From a virus, in IMG/VR virus record IMGVR_UViG_3300037153_000540, positions 1 through 52,429 of that record: 52,429 nucleotides of DNA; one strand, given 5' to 3'. The first letter of the stretch is position 1, and each line of letters begins with the position of its first letter. Positions 38,085 through 46,002 of the stretch are shown here, one piece after another. The translations under genes were made by a program, and so were the position numbers. The notes below the pieces were generated by a model. The model was given only the letters and a program-made list of their open reading frames with translations. It was not told where the DNA came from and searched no databases.

Positions 38085-39010
38085 GCGAGTCGTCCTGGCC
38101 GTCCCCCTCGCACGGGTCCCCGGCGCGGGCGGTGACCGACGCCGAGTACCCGCACCTCGCGCCCTGGGCGAGCGACGGTGTCTTCCAGAGCTCGTCGGAT
38201 GTCGTCTACGGGAACAGTTCCGACCGCGAGGTGCACGTCCGCGCCGGGAAATACGGCATCGTCCAGGGCCACGCCTGGTACTCCGGCGCATCGGACTTCG
38301 TGCTGTCGATCGGAGCGAACACCTCCGGGTCGACGCGCGTCGACACCGTCGTCCTCCGCCTCGATCGCTCCACGTGGGACGTGACCGCGGTCGTACGCGC
38401 GGGCACGCCCGGTGCCGGTGCGCCGTCGCTGCAGCGCGACTCCGGCGACACCGGCCTGTGGGAGATTCCCGTCGCGAACGTCACCGTCGACAACGGTGCC
38501 GCGGTGATCGCCAGCGGGAAGGTGACCGCACGGACCCTTTTCCAGTCCGCCGCTATCCGGCCGTGCACCGTGATCACCGACGTGCAGTCCACCCTCGACG
38601 ACGGCGACATCGTCTATGAGGCACAGGCCGGCCGGTGGATCGGCTGGACCGCCGCCGGCGGCATCGTCCTTTACGAAGACACCGGATGGTCCACGATCGC
38701 AGGCGTCGGGTTCTGGGATCCGACCACGGCGTACGTACCGAAGGTCCGGCGCCGGAACGGCCTGGTCTACATGAAGGGATCCTTCGTCCGCACTGACGAG
38801 CACCTCGTGTCCGGGTCGCCAGCCTCTCCGGTCGCGAACCTGCCCGCCGGCTTCGCGCCCGCCGAGCAACACATCTGGATGGCGTGGACAGCGACCGGTG
38901 GCGCCCGCGCGCAGGTCACCGCCACTGGCGCGCTGCAGGTCGGAGACGTGACCGACACCATCCCCGTCGGGAACGCCCTGTATGTCGACTCGACATGGCT
39001 GGCGCCGTGA
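38081..39010 (+). CDS. minor tail / baseplate protein
   Basis: A 309-residue protein. The N-terminal ARAVTDAEYPHLAPWASDGV, GKYGIVQGHAWYSGA and VVLRLDRSTWDVTAVVRAG form a conserved tail-tip module; the C-terminal half is beta-rich and likely surface exposed. Overlaps the previous gene by ATGA. Confidence 0.7.
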   Translation: MSESSWPSPSHGSPARAVTDAEYPHLAPWASDGVFQSSSDVVYGNSSDREVHVRAGKYGIVQGHAWYSGASDFVLSIGANTSGSTRVDTVVLRLDRSTWDVTAVVRAGTPGAGAPSLQRDSGDTGLWEIPVANVTVDNGAAVIASGKVTARTLFQSAAIRPCTVITDVQSTLDDGDIVYEAQAGRWIGWTAAGGIVLYEDTGWSTIAGVGFWDPTTAYVPKVRRRNGLVYMKGSFVRTDEHLVSGSPASPVANLPAGFAPAEQHIWMAWTATGGARAQVTATGALQVGDVTDTIPVGNALYVDSTWLAP

Positions 39011-39078
39011 TGCCGATCCTGTGCCGCCCGCAGCGGCCCCCCGAGCAGACACCCGAGCACGACGACGAGGAGCGGTAG
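39010..39078 (+). CDS. 22-residue peptide
   Basis: A short frame starting at the TGATG of the previous stop (GTG at 39007 is an alternative) and ending one base before the next ATG. Small Pro/Glu-rich peptides of this kind occur between tail genes of actinophages. Confidence 0.35.
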   Translation: MPILCRPQRPPEQTPEHDDEER

Positions 39079-39651
39079 ATGGCACGGCACTGGTTCCTCG
39101 GCGACATGTCCGCCTGGGCGATGGCCCTCGGAGCCGACGAGACCTCGATCGACTCTCAATCCGGCAAACGGTCACTGGTGATCCCGGACGCCTCCATCAC
39201 GTTCTGGACGACACTCGCCGGCGGCACCGGCGACCAGTACGGCGACCTCCTCGACGCGCTCGGCACGCCGATCACCGAGGCCGTCGCCGACGATGACGGG
39301 GAATTCCCTCCGGTTCAGGGCCCGGACGCCAACCCCGATGTCTGGTACATGTACGCCGATGGGGCCGGCGGCGCCGGCCCGCGGCGGATCGTCCTCGCCA
39401 CCGATCTCGGCGACGCACACAACGCACTCGCCGAGATCGTCAATGACCTGTCAGACCAGGTCACCGCGCAGGCCGTGATGATCGGCAACAGTCTCGCCGT
39501 CGTCAACTACGACACCGGGACATCCACATGGCCGACCCGGCCAGCCGGGGACACCCGCCGTTTCGCGTGGATCGGCCCGACCGCCCCGCCGACCGGCGGG
39601 GACTACATGCTCGACAACTACGACATCTACCTCGCCACGACGCCGGTATAG
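39079..39651 (+). CDS. minor tail protein
   Basis: A 190-residue protein of beta-rich segments (KRSLVIPDASITFWTTLAGG; AQAVMIGNSLAVVNYDTGTS) in the fibre region. No catalytic motif. A structural role is inferred from position. Confidence 0.55.
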   Translation: MARHWFLGDMSAWAMALGADETSIDSQSGKRSLVIPDASITFWTTLAGGTGDQYGDLLDALGTPITEAVADDDGEFPPVQGPDANPDVWYMYADGAGGAGPRRIVLATDLGDAHNALAEIVNDLSDQVTAQAVMIGNSLAVVNYDTGTSTWPTRPAGDTRRFAWIGPTAPPTGGDYMLDNYDIYLATTPV

Positions 39652-39654
39652 CCG

Positions 39655-40620
39655 ATGCCGCTCGTACAGATCTATCTCGCATCCGGCGGCCGGCTGCTCC
39701 CGCTGGCCGGCGGCCCGGCGATCATCCCGCCGGATGCTGGCGGCGGGGGCGGCGGTGGCCCGGTCGGTGACGTCACGACGATGCTCGTCGGCGCGGCCAG
39801 CGCGAACCTGTCCGGCTCCGACTTCGCCGACCTCGACGCTGCGGCTGGGCCGTTCACCTGCCGACGCTCCTATGACAGCGCACTCCCGGCCACGTTCGCG
39901 GCGAGCGTTGCCGGGATGGACGTCGGGCAGCGCGCGTCGATCTGGTCGTGCAAACCGGACCTGACGGCGCTCGCGGACGGCGACCTCGACGGGCAGATCC
40001 GCGCGTTCGTCGCGAGTATCCCCACCACCCACGTGGCATGGCTGACGTGCTGGCATGAGCCGGACCACAAGATCAGGTCGAGTGATTTCCCCGGCTTCAC
40101 GCTGGCCGCCTACCTGCCCGCGTTCCGCCGCTGGTGCCAGGTCGTCAAGGACGCCGCCGAGGAGTTCGGCCGGCCGCACGTCTACACCACGCAGATCGTG
40201 GAGGCGTGGTCCGGGCAGACACCTCAGGCCGGGACGACGCTCGCGGACATGTGGCCGGGCAACGGCACGGACGGCCTTCCGCTCGTGGACTGCTACGGCG
40301 TCGACGGCTACTCCAACACGGGCACGGGCGCGGCGTTGTGGGGGCCGTCGGTGGACTTCGCCAAGAGCAAGGGTGTGCCGTGGGGGATCGCTGAGATCGG
40401 CTGCGGGACGGCGATCGATACGTCGTGGATGGCCGCTCAGGCGGCGTACGCGGCCACGCACGCGGCGGGCGGCCGCCACACGAAGGCCGCCTACTTCTGC
40501 TGGTTCTCGAACGCCACGGGTGGTGTGATCCCGACGCCCGGCACGGACTCGGCGATGCTCGCCGCCGCGCACACGATCAGCCAGACCTACTGGGCCGACT
40601 TCAACAGCTTCGTTCTCTAG
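39655..40620 (+). CDS. glycoside-hydrolase-like tail protein
   Basis: A 321-residue protein. After a Gly-rich hinge (residues 28-36) comes a TIM-barrel-like domain with CWHEPDH (candidate acid/base Glu), VDCYGVDGYSN and IAEIGCGTA (candidate nucleophile Glu), resembling GH26-type mannanase-like modules. Attached at the tail tip, it could cut surface polysaccharide during adsorption. The substrate is not deducible. Confidence 0.65.
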   Translation: MPLVQIYLASGGRLLPLAGGPAIIPPDAGGGGGGGPVGDVTTMLVGAASANLSGSDFADLDAAAGPFTCRRSYDSALPATFAASVAGMDVGQRASIWSCKPDLTALADGDLDGQIRAFVASIPTTHVAWLTCWHEPDHKIRSSDFPGFTLAAYLPAFRRWCQVVKDAAEEFGRPHVYTTQIVEAWSGQTPQAGTTLADMWPGNGTDGLPLVDCYGVDGYSNTGTGAALWGPSVDFAKSKGVPWGIAEIGCGTAIDTSWMAAQAAYAATHAAGGRHTKAAYFCWFSNATGGVIPTPGTDSAMLAAAHTISQTYWADFNSFVL

Positions 40621-40629
40621 GAGGCCACA

Positions 40630-41679
40630 GTGTCAGTAGCGCTGCGCGGCAGCAGCTCGGCAGCGGTCGGCACGAACACGCTGACCCTCACCATCCCCAG
40701 CAGCGTCCAAGCCGGCGACGCGCTGTTCATCATCGCGGGCTGCGGCGACGCAGGTGTGGCGTGGGCAACCCCCGCCGGGTGGACGCTCGTCGAGCGCCGC
40801 TCGCGTGACACGTCCACGACCGGCATGATGGCCGCGATCTTCAAGAAGGTCGCGACGTCCGGAGATGCCTCCGCCTCGGTGGTGCTCACCGCATCCACCA
40901 CCGCGCACTCCGCCGGCATGGTCATCGCCTACTCCGGTACCGACATCGTCGACCCCGTGCACGTATGGGCAGGGTTCACCGAGTCTTCCGGCTCGGCGAT
41001 CAACACGCATGCGCTGCCGTCGGTGACAACGACGCTGGCCAACTGCATGATCTTCTCGGGCATCGTGGGCAAGGACTCGGCGACGACGGCGTGGACGATG
41101 CCGGCCGGGTACACGAAAGAGATCGACGTCTACTTCGCCCAGTCCGGGCGGACGACCGGCGCGATCGGCGACAAGGGGCCCGTCGCGATCGGCACGTACA
41201 ACCCCGGCAACGCCACCCAGGACGGCGCGAGCAAATACGCGTTCGCGTGGACGATCGCCGTCGCTCCGTTCTCCGCGACCCAGACCGTCCGGCCGGTCCT
41301 CGACAAGACCGTCACCAGCACGGTCGGTGTGCCGACACCCGGCGGCGGCTCGGACATCTCCTCCGACGTCGCCGCGAACGACGACACGCACTACGCCGAG
41401 CTGAGCAACTCCGGAGTCTACGAGTGCCTGTTCTCCAGCCTCGTCGACCCGGCGTCTAGCTCGGGGCACACGATCCGGTACCGTCTCGCGTTCGGCGGCG
41501 GCGCGACAGCGGGATCGTCCTCGACCACACTCCGCCAGGGCTCTACGGTCATCGCGACCTGGACCGATACCGCGACCGGCAGCTTCGGGGACTTCACACA
41601 CACGCTCACCGGCACGCAGGCCGACGCGATCACAGACTACTCGGATTTGAGAGTGAGATTTTCTGCCACAGTCTCTTGA
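40630..41679 (+). CDS. fibre-like tail protein with a replaced 3' end
   Basis: A 349-residue beta-rich protein (DALFIIAGCGDAGVAWATPA; SAGMVIAYSGTDIVDPVHVW). Its last 13 codons give YSDLRVRFSATVS in unusually low-GC codons (TTG, AGA, TTT, TCT). An equivalent in GC-rich codons, YSDLRIRFTATVS, lies at 42421-42462 on the other side of the antisense HNH gene. Eleven of 13 residues are identical. The gene therefore ends in a recoded copy that overlaps the endonuclease. Confidence 0.75.
   Translation: MSVALRGSSSAAVGTNTLTLTIPSSVQAGDALFIIAGCGDAGVAWATPAGWTLVERRSRDTSTTGMMAAIFKKVATSGDASASVVLTASTTAHSAGMVIAYSGTDIVDPVHVWAGFTESSGSAINTHALPSVTTTLANCMIFSGIVGKDSATTAWTMPAGYTKEIDVYFAQSGRTTGAIGDKGPVAIGTYNPGNATQDGASKYAFAWTIAVAPFSATQTVRPVLDKTVTSTVGVPTPGGGSDISSDVAANDDTHYAELSNSGVYECLFSSLVDPASSSGHTIRYRLAFGGGATAGSSSTTLRQGSTVIATWTDTATGSFGDFTHTLTGTQADAITDYSDLRVRFSATVS
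41636..41642 (+). repeat. short direct repeat at cassette edge (left)
   Basis: ACTACTC, repeated at 42419-42425. The HNH stop codon (TAG on the minus strand, 41639-41637) is formed from this sequence. Confidence 0.5.
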
Positions 41680-42377
41680 TGCGGGCAATAGCCGTAGAAC
41701 CCGTAGGCAGAATTGCAGTTATGGCACAAGACTCGAAACCCTTCAGGGAAACCGTTGTCTCGCAGCCACCTATAGAAACCAGCCCCGACGCCTATCCCTT
41801 GTGCGCGCAATTGCTTGCGATGCTCCGCGCCGTCGCCGTTAATGTGATCTATCGCAAGGAACTGGATGGTCGTCTCTGCGCAGCACACGCAGACAGGGCC
41901 GCCGTACGCGGCGAACACGTCGGCGCGCAGCTCTTGGTGGCGTTTGCGGGCGCGCTGGTTCCGCAGGTCCTTGTGTTCTCTGTTCCACTTGTTGATGCGC
42001 TCACGGACCGAAGGATCCGCACGGTACTGCTCGCGGCGACGTTGGCGTGATCGTTCGCGGGTGGCATCCTTGCGGGCCTGGCGTTCCAACTCTCGCTGCT
42101 CCAGATAAGCGGCGTACTCCTCAGGAGTTCTTCCTTTGAGGCGTCTGCGCTCTTTGCGGGCCTCGACCATGCATGCATCGGAGCAGTAGTTCTTGCTGCG
42201 CGATCTCATTAGTGGTGTTGAGCACCAAAGACAATTCGTTACTTTAAGGGTCGCTCGGCCTCGCCTACGCCGCGCCTCCTGGATGCACTTCTTAGAGCAG
42301 AAACGTTTGATTGATCTGCCGCTGATTTGGTCGCCGCATACTTCGCATTGCCGCTCTTCGGGAGGCGTTTCCTGCAT
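41637..42377 (-). CDS. HNH homing endonuclease antisense to tail gene end
   Basis: A 246-residue protein. Two N-terminal fingers (CEVCGDQISGRSIKRFCSKK and CLWCSTPLMRSRSKNYCSDA), a long basic linker and an HNH-type core (VCVCCAETTIQFLAIDHING, LCHNCNSAYGFYGYC). The last codons (ENLTLKSE, stop) overlap the recoded end of the tail gene by 43 bp. Upstream on its strand a TATCCT box lies about 10 nt from the ATG, so it probably has its own promoter. Distinctly low GC. Confidence 0.88.
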   Translation of the reverse strand: MQETPPEERQCEVCGDQISGRSIKRFCSKKCIQEARRRRGRATLKVTNCLWCSTPLMRSRSKNYCSDACMVEARKERRRLKGRTPEEYAAYLEQRELERQARKDATRERSRQRRREQYRADPSVRERINKWNREHKDLRNQRARKRHQELRADVFAAYGGPVCVCCAETTIQFLAIDHINGDGAEHRKQLRAQGIGVGAGFYRWLRDNGFPEGFRVLCHNCNSAYGFYGYCPHQETVAENLTLKSE

Positions 42378-42418
42378 GTGTATAGGATACCAAAATTGCG
42401 GTCACGAAAGATTGCTGC

Positions 42419-42425
42419 ACTACTC
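42419..42425 (+). repeat. short direct repeat at cassette edge (right)
   Basis: ACTACTC, the partner of 41636-41642, at the start of the stranded host codons. Confidence 0.5.
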
Positions 42426-42462
42426 CGACCTGCGGATCCGTTTTACCGCGACGGTGTCGTAG
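42421..42462 (+). pseudogene. stranded original 3' end of the tail gene
   Basis: Codes YSDLRIRFTATVS and a TAG, in GC-rich codons typical of the phage. TTG of the next gene follows with no gap, showing that the original tail gene was directly coupled to it before the HNH cassette inserted. Confidence 0.7.
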
Positions 42463-42765
42463 TTGGCCGCCGTCCTCCGCGTCGCCCAGGTCGCCCTGTT
42501 CACCCCGGCGGCACCGCGGCTGCGCGTCTCGCAGGTCTCGCTGCAGGTCCCCACGCCGCCGACGGGTGGTACGACGGTTCTGCGCGTTTCGCAGGTGAAG
42601 TTCACGGCCCCGGCGCCGCCGCCAGCGGGCGTGCTGCGTGTCTCGCAGGTTCGCCTGTCCGCGCCGCTCGCGCCGGGCAGCATCCCCTACTCCGGCGTGA
42701 TGCAGGCGTCTGGGGGGAACCTGCGGAACGTCCCGATCTGGATCTCCAAGGACGGCGAGCTGTAA
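42463..42765 (+). CDS. small repeat protein of the tail-fibre region
   Basis: A 100-residue protein from TTG, starting right after the stranded TAG. Four repeats of the form LRVSQVxLxxPxxP (one with LRVAQV) make up residues 4-70, followed by GVMQASGGNLRNVPIWISKD. Repeats of this kind suggest a small extended beta structure. With its original coupling lost, its present translation is uncertain. Confidence 0.6.
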   Translation: MAAVLRVAQVALFTPAAPRLRVSQVSLQVPTPPTGGTTVLRVSQVKFTAPAPPPAGVLRVSQVRLSAPLAPGSIPYSGVMQASGGNLRNVPIWISKDGEL

Positions 42766-42807
42766 CCGGACGCCGCATTTGCACCGTCGGAATAGGAGCG
42801 TGAGGCG

Positions 42808-43074
42808 TTGGTCTGGTCTTGGTCCCAGCTCGGCCCGGCCGGCCTGCTCGCCCTGGCCGTCGGTTTGATCCTCGGCGGCTGGCTGGTGCCACGCCGCTCA
42901 CTCCGCGATGCACAGGAGCAGCGCGACAAATGGGAGGCGGCATGGCGGGAATCATCGGCGCTGTCCCGGGAGCTGTCCGCGCAGGTCGCCGAGCTGAAAG
43001 AGGTGGGCCATACGACGACGGCGCTGCTGCAGTCGATCGTGTCGGCGGCCGAGCGTCCGGGGAAGGCGAGCTGA
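42808..43074 (+). CDS. membrane protein, holin candidate
   Basis: An 88-residue protein from TTG. One N-terminal membrane helix (LGPAGLLALAVGLILGGWLV) and a charged coiled C-terminus. It opens the lysis cassette. A single helix fits either a type III-like holin or an accessory protein. Confidence 0.5.
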   Translation: MVWSWSQLGPAGLLALAVGLILGGWLVPRRSLRDAQEQRDKWEAAWRESSALSRELSAQVAELKEVGHTTTALLQSIVSAAERPGKAS

Positions 43075-43259
43075 TGCGGTGGTCGTGGCGGCGCAGGAAC
43101 GGCCACCGGGCCGATGAGGCGCTGGCGGAGTCCCGTGAGCAGCGGGCGGCCGCACAGGCGCAGCGCGCCGAGGTCGAGGGCATCGCCGACAGGCTGAAGC
43201 GGATGCGGGAGGCGAACCACTTCGCGGAGTCCGTGCGGCGCGCATTGGAGGGGCGTTGA
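43074..43259 (+). CDS. small charged helical protein
   Basis: A 61-residue, very basic/acidic helical protein (RNGHRADEALAESREQRAAA). It is coupled at both ends between two membrane proteins. This pattern is frequent beside actinophage holins; the function is unknown. Confidence 0.55.
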   Translation: MRWSWRRRNGHRADEALAESREQRAAAQAQRAEVEGIADRLKRMREANHFAESVRRALEGR

Positions 43260-43561
43260 TCCACCTGATCGGCAACATCGCCGTGTGGGTGGCGCTTGCC
43301 GCGAGTGCGGGGTTCTGCGGCCTGTACGCGTGCGTGCCGTGGCGGCGCAGTGTCGAGGGCTGGCATCTGATGACGTTCACCGGCGTGCTGGCCGGCGCGT
43401 TCGCGTGGATCGCCTACCGGCAGACCACAGCGCGCACGCTGGCGTTGCCGGCGGCGGAGGAGCGCGCCCGCACGCTGATCCTGAGCGCGCTGGCGCTGCT
43501 GCTGGTGTGGCGGTTCCTGCTGTTGATCCGCGCCCAGACACGACGAAGGAGGAAGCGATGA
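43256..43561 (+). CDS. putative holin
   Basis: A 101-residue protein from TTG with three hydrophobic segments (IGNIAVWVALAASAGFCGLY; WHLMTFTGVLAGAFAWIA; TLILSALALLLVWRFLLLI) and a basic C-terminus, the topology of actinophage holins. It lies just before the endolysin genes. Confidence 0.65.
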   Translation: MIHLIGNIAVWVALAASAGFCGLYACVPWRRSVEGWHLMTFTGVLAGAFAWIAYRQTTARTLALPAAEERARTLILSALALLLVWRFLLLIRAQTRRRRKR

Positions 43562-43674
43562 CCGAACCTCTGCCCCCGAACCGGCCCGGCATGGCCGGGC
43601 CGCAGCCGGACGACCCGGATCAGGCCGACGTCAATCAGACGCCCGAGCCGGATGTCGGTGAGGACACCCCGTGA
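43558..43674 (+). CDS. small Pro/Asp-rich peptide
   Basis: A 38-residue acidic, Pro-rich peptide, coupled by ATGA and GTGA to its neighbours. No known function. Confidence 0.4.
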   Translation: MTEPLPPNRPGMAGPQPDDPDQADVNQTPEPDVGEDTP

Positions 43675-44165
43675 GCGCGCGCACGATGCTCGCGAGGGCG
43701 GCGAGCCAGATCGGCGTGGCCGAGCGCCTGGACGGGTGGACGCCGTACGGGCAGTGGTACGCCGACCGGCACCATGCCCCCGAGTTCGCGTTCGCGAACT
43801 GGTGCGACATGGGTCTGTCCAAGTGCGCATCCGACGTCGGCGAGGGTGAGGCGTTCGGCGAGTTCGCGTTCACGCCCTGGCACGCCCAATGGTTCGCCGA
43901 TCAGGGCGAGTGGCATCCGACCGGCCCGCTGCCCGGTGACGCCGCGTTCTTCTCCTGGTCGGGCGGCAAGAAGATCGACGACATCGAGCACATCGGCATC
44001 GTGGAGAAGGTGCTGTCGGCCACCACGATCCAGACGATCGAGTTCAACACGTCCGACGCCGTGCGCCGCCGTACGCGCTGGCGCGGGTACGTCGTCGGCT
44101 ACGGCCGGCCCGCGTACGGCGTGATGCTCGATGACACCGCCATGGTGGTGAGCCTCGGTGCCTGA
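43671..44165 (+). CDS. CHAP-domain endolysin
   Basis: A 164-residue protein from GTG. AARAASQIGVAERL-like start, FANWCDMGLSKCASDVGEGE (catalytic Cys candidate), LPGDAAFFSW and DIEHIGIVEKV (catalytic His candidate) match CHAP peptidoglycan hydrolases. It lacks a separate wall-binding domain. It overlaps the next gene by 8 bp, so the two may work as a pair. Confidence 0.75.
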   Translation: MSARTMLARAASQIGVAERLDGWTPYGQWYADRHHAPEFAFANWCDMGLSKCASDVGEGEAFGEFAFTPWHAQWFADQGEWHPTGPLPGDAAFFSWSGGKKIDDIEHIGIVEKVLSATTIQTIEFNTSDAVRRRTRWRGYVVGYGRPAYGVMLDDTAMVVSLGA

Positions 44166-45186
44166 GGGGATCGACTACGCGTTCGGTCGGCCGTCGATCG
44201 CCGCGCTGAAGGCGGCCGGTGTCAAGTTCGTCTGCCGGTACCTGTCGCACAGCCCGACCAAGAACCTCACGCCCGACGAGGCGCAGGCGCTGTCGGACGT
44301 GGGGATCTGGATCGTCGTCGTCTGGGAGACCACGGCACGGCGCGCGCTGGACGGCTACGCGGGCGGCTCCCTGGACGCGCTGGAGGCGCGCAGGCAGGCG
44401 GAGGCGTGCGGGATGCCCGCGGGCCGGCCGATCTACTTCGCCGTCGACTGGGACGCCCAACCCGGCCAGCAGGCCGCGATCAACGGCTACCTCGACGGCG
44501 CGGCGTCCGTGCTCGGCCGTGGCCAGGTCGGGATCTACGGCGGCTACGAGCCGGTGTCGCGGGCACTCGCGGGCGGGCATGCGGCCTGGGCGTGGCAGAC
44601 GTACGCCTGGTCGGGCGGCCGCTGGAATCCCGGCGCGCAGCTGCAGCAGTACAGCAACGATCACACGCTCGGAGGAGTCGCCTGCGACTACGACCGGGCG
44701 GTCACGAGCGACTTCGGGCAGTGGCGCGTCGGCGTCACTCCTGCCAGCGAGGAGGACGATATGGCGGTAGTTAGTTCGCTCGGCGCTGATGGCGAGCAGG
44801 TCATCAAGGCCGGCGCGCACGGCGACGTGAAGTTCACCAAGGAGTACACCGACCGGCACCACCTGCACGGCGAGAACGGTGTGAGCGTCGTTATCGCGTC
44901 CGCTGAGTACTGGTGCATCCCGTCGGCGCTGTTCGAACTGCACGGCCTCAGCGCGGGCGATCGCCTCGACGTCGCGTGGACGCGGGTCAAGGACGACGGG
45001 ACGTACCTCGATGACGCCTGGCGGCGCACGTACACCGCCGACGAGAAGGGCGTGATCCGAGACGAGCTGGGCGGGCAGTTCAGCGTGGACGCGTCGAACC
45101 GGGTACGGCTGCGGGTCTACAACGGCACCGCCGTGGACGTGACCGTGTGGTCCTGCATGGCGAAGGCGTCACTCCTGAAGTTCTGA
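44158..45186 (+). CDS. DUF1906 glycoside-hydrolase-like lysin
   Basis: A 342-residue protein from GTG. Residues 1-195 (GIDYAFGRPSIAALKAAGVK, FVCRYLSHSPTKNLTPDEAQ, GRPIYFAVDWDAQPGQ, QVGIYGGYEPV, QLQQYSND) are a DUF1906/Rv2525c-like TIM barrel used in phage lysins. The C-terminal 140 residues form a beta-sandwich that could bind wall polymers or a partner. Confidence 0.8.
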   Translation: MPEGIDYAFGRPSIAALKAAGVKFVCRYLSHSPTKNLTPDEAQALSDVGIWIVVVWETTARRALDGYAGGSLDALEARRQAEACGMPAGRPIYFAVDWDAQPGQQAAINGYLDGAASVLGRGQVGIYGGYEPVSRALAGGHAAWAWQTYAWSGGRWNPGAQLQQYSNDHTLGGVACDYDRAVTSDFGQWRVGVTPASEEDDMAVVSSLGADGEQVIKAGAHGDVKFTKEYTDRHHLHGENGVSVVIASAEYWCIPSALFELHGLSAGDRLDVAWTRVKDDGTYLDDAWRRTYTADEKGVIRDELGGQFSVDASNRVRLRVYNGTAVDVTVWSCMAKASLLKF

Positions 45187-45202
45187 CGAACCGCCATCGA
45201 TC

Positions 45203-45268
45203 AACTCTCGGTTGAGAGTTCGAACCCTTTCCAAATCGGAAACACTTCGCCCGGCCAGCGCGCCGGGC
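45203..45268 (+). terminator. tandem hairpins after the lysin gene
   Basis: AACTCTC-GGTT-GAGAGTT (45203-45220), a small TTTCC/GGAAA pair, then GCCCGGC-CAGCGC-GCCGGGC followed by TT (45249-45268). The last is nearly the same as the hairpin at 16559-16578. Confidence 0.55.
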
Positions 45269-45288
45269 TTCGTCATGCCAGGAGTCCG

Positions 45289-46002
45289 ATGAGCTGCAAA
45301 CTGCTGCGTGTTCTCCGGCCAAAGTCCGGAATCTACGTGGTCAACAAGTCCACGCTCGTCGCCGACGCGGACGTGCGCCGCTGGTCGGCCGCGTGCGCCC
45401 GTCAGATCCGCGAGCACGTCGCCCCGGCGTACGGCCGGGCGCCGGTTAAGGTCGCGTTCCTGTCGGGCGCCAGCCACGCTCCTGCGGGCTCGTGGGTCAT
45501 CACCGTGCTGGACGACGCCGACCAGGCCGGGGATCTCGGCTGGCACACCGAGGACGCCGCAGGCCGGATCTACGGCCGTGTGTTCGCCCGGCCGTGCCTC
45601 GACTACGGCGTGCCGGTGTCGACGACGCTGTCGCACGAGATCGTCGAGACGTACTGCGACCCGGACGTCGACCAGTGGCGCGACACCGGACGCGGCTACG
45701 CCGTCGCGTACGAGGCGTGTGACCCGGTCGAGAGCTGGTCGTACGGCATCGATGGTGTGGACGTCAGCGACTTCGTGACGCCCGGCTGGTACGTGCGCGG
45801 CCACGGCCGGACGCACTGGATGCTCGGCGTCGATCTCGCCCCGTTCGAGCTCGGCTCGGGCGGCTACGTCGTACGGCGCTGGCCGGACGGCAGCGAAGAC
45901 CAGGAGTTCGGCACACGCGCGAACCGCGCCTACATCGCCGCGAAGCGGCACGCACTCGGCCGCGCCGACCGGCGCGTGACCACCAAGGAGACAACCCGAT
46001 GA
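45289..46002 (+). CDS. metallopeptidase-like phage protein
   Basis: A 237-residue protein. The central VSTTLSHEIVETYCDPDVDQ has an HExxE-type sequence and a nearby Cys/Asp; RIYGRVFARPCLDYG and YEACDPVESWSYGIDGV flank it. The pattern recurs in actinophage and prophage genes between lysins and morons. Zinc-protease activity is possible but not established. Confidence 0.5.
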   Translation: MSCKLLRVLRPKSGIYVVNKSTLVADADVRRWSAACARQIREHVAPAYGRAPVKVAFLSGASHAPAGSWVITVLDDADQAGDLGWHTEDAAGRIYGRVFARPCLDYGVPVSTTLSHEIVETYCDPDVDQWRDTGRGYAVAYEACDPVESWSYGIDGVDVSDFVTPGWYVRGHGRTHWMLGVDLAPFELGSGGYVVRRWPDGSEDQEFGTRANRAYIAAKRHALGRADRRVTTKETTR

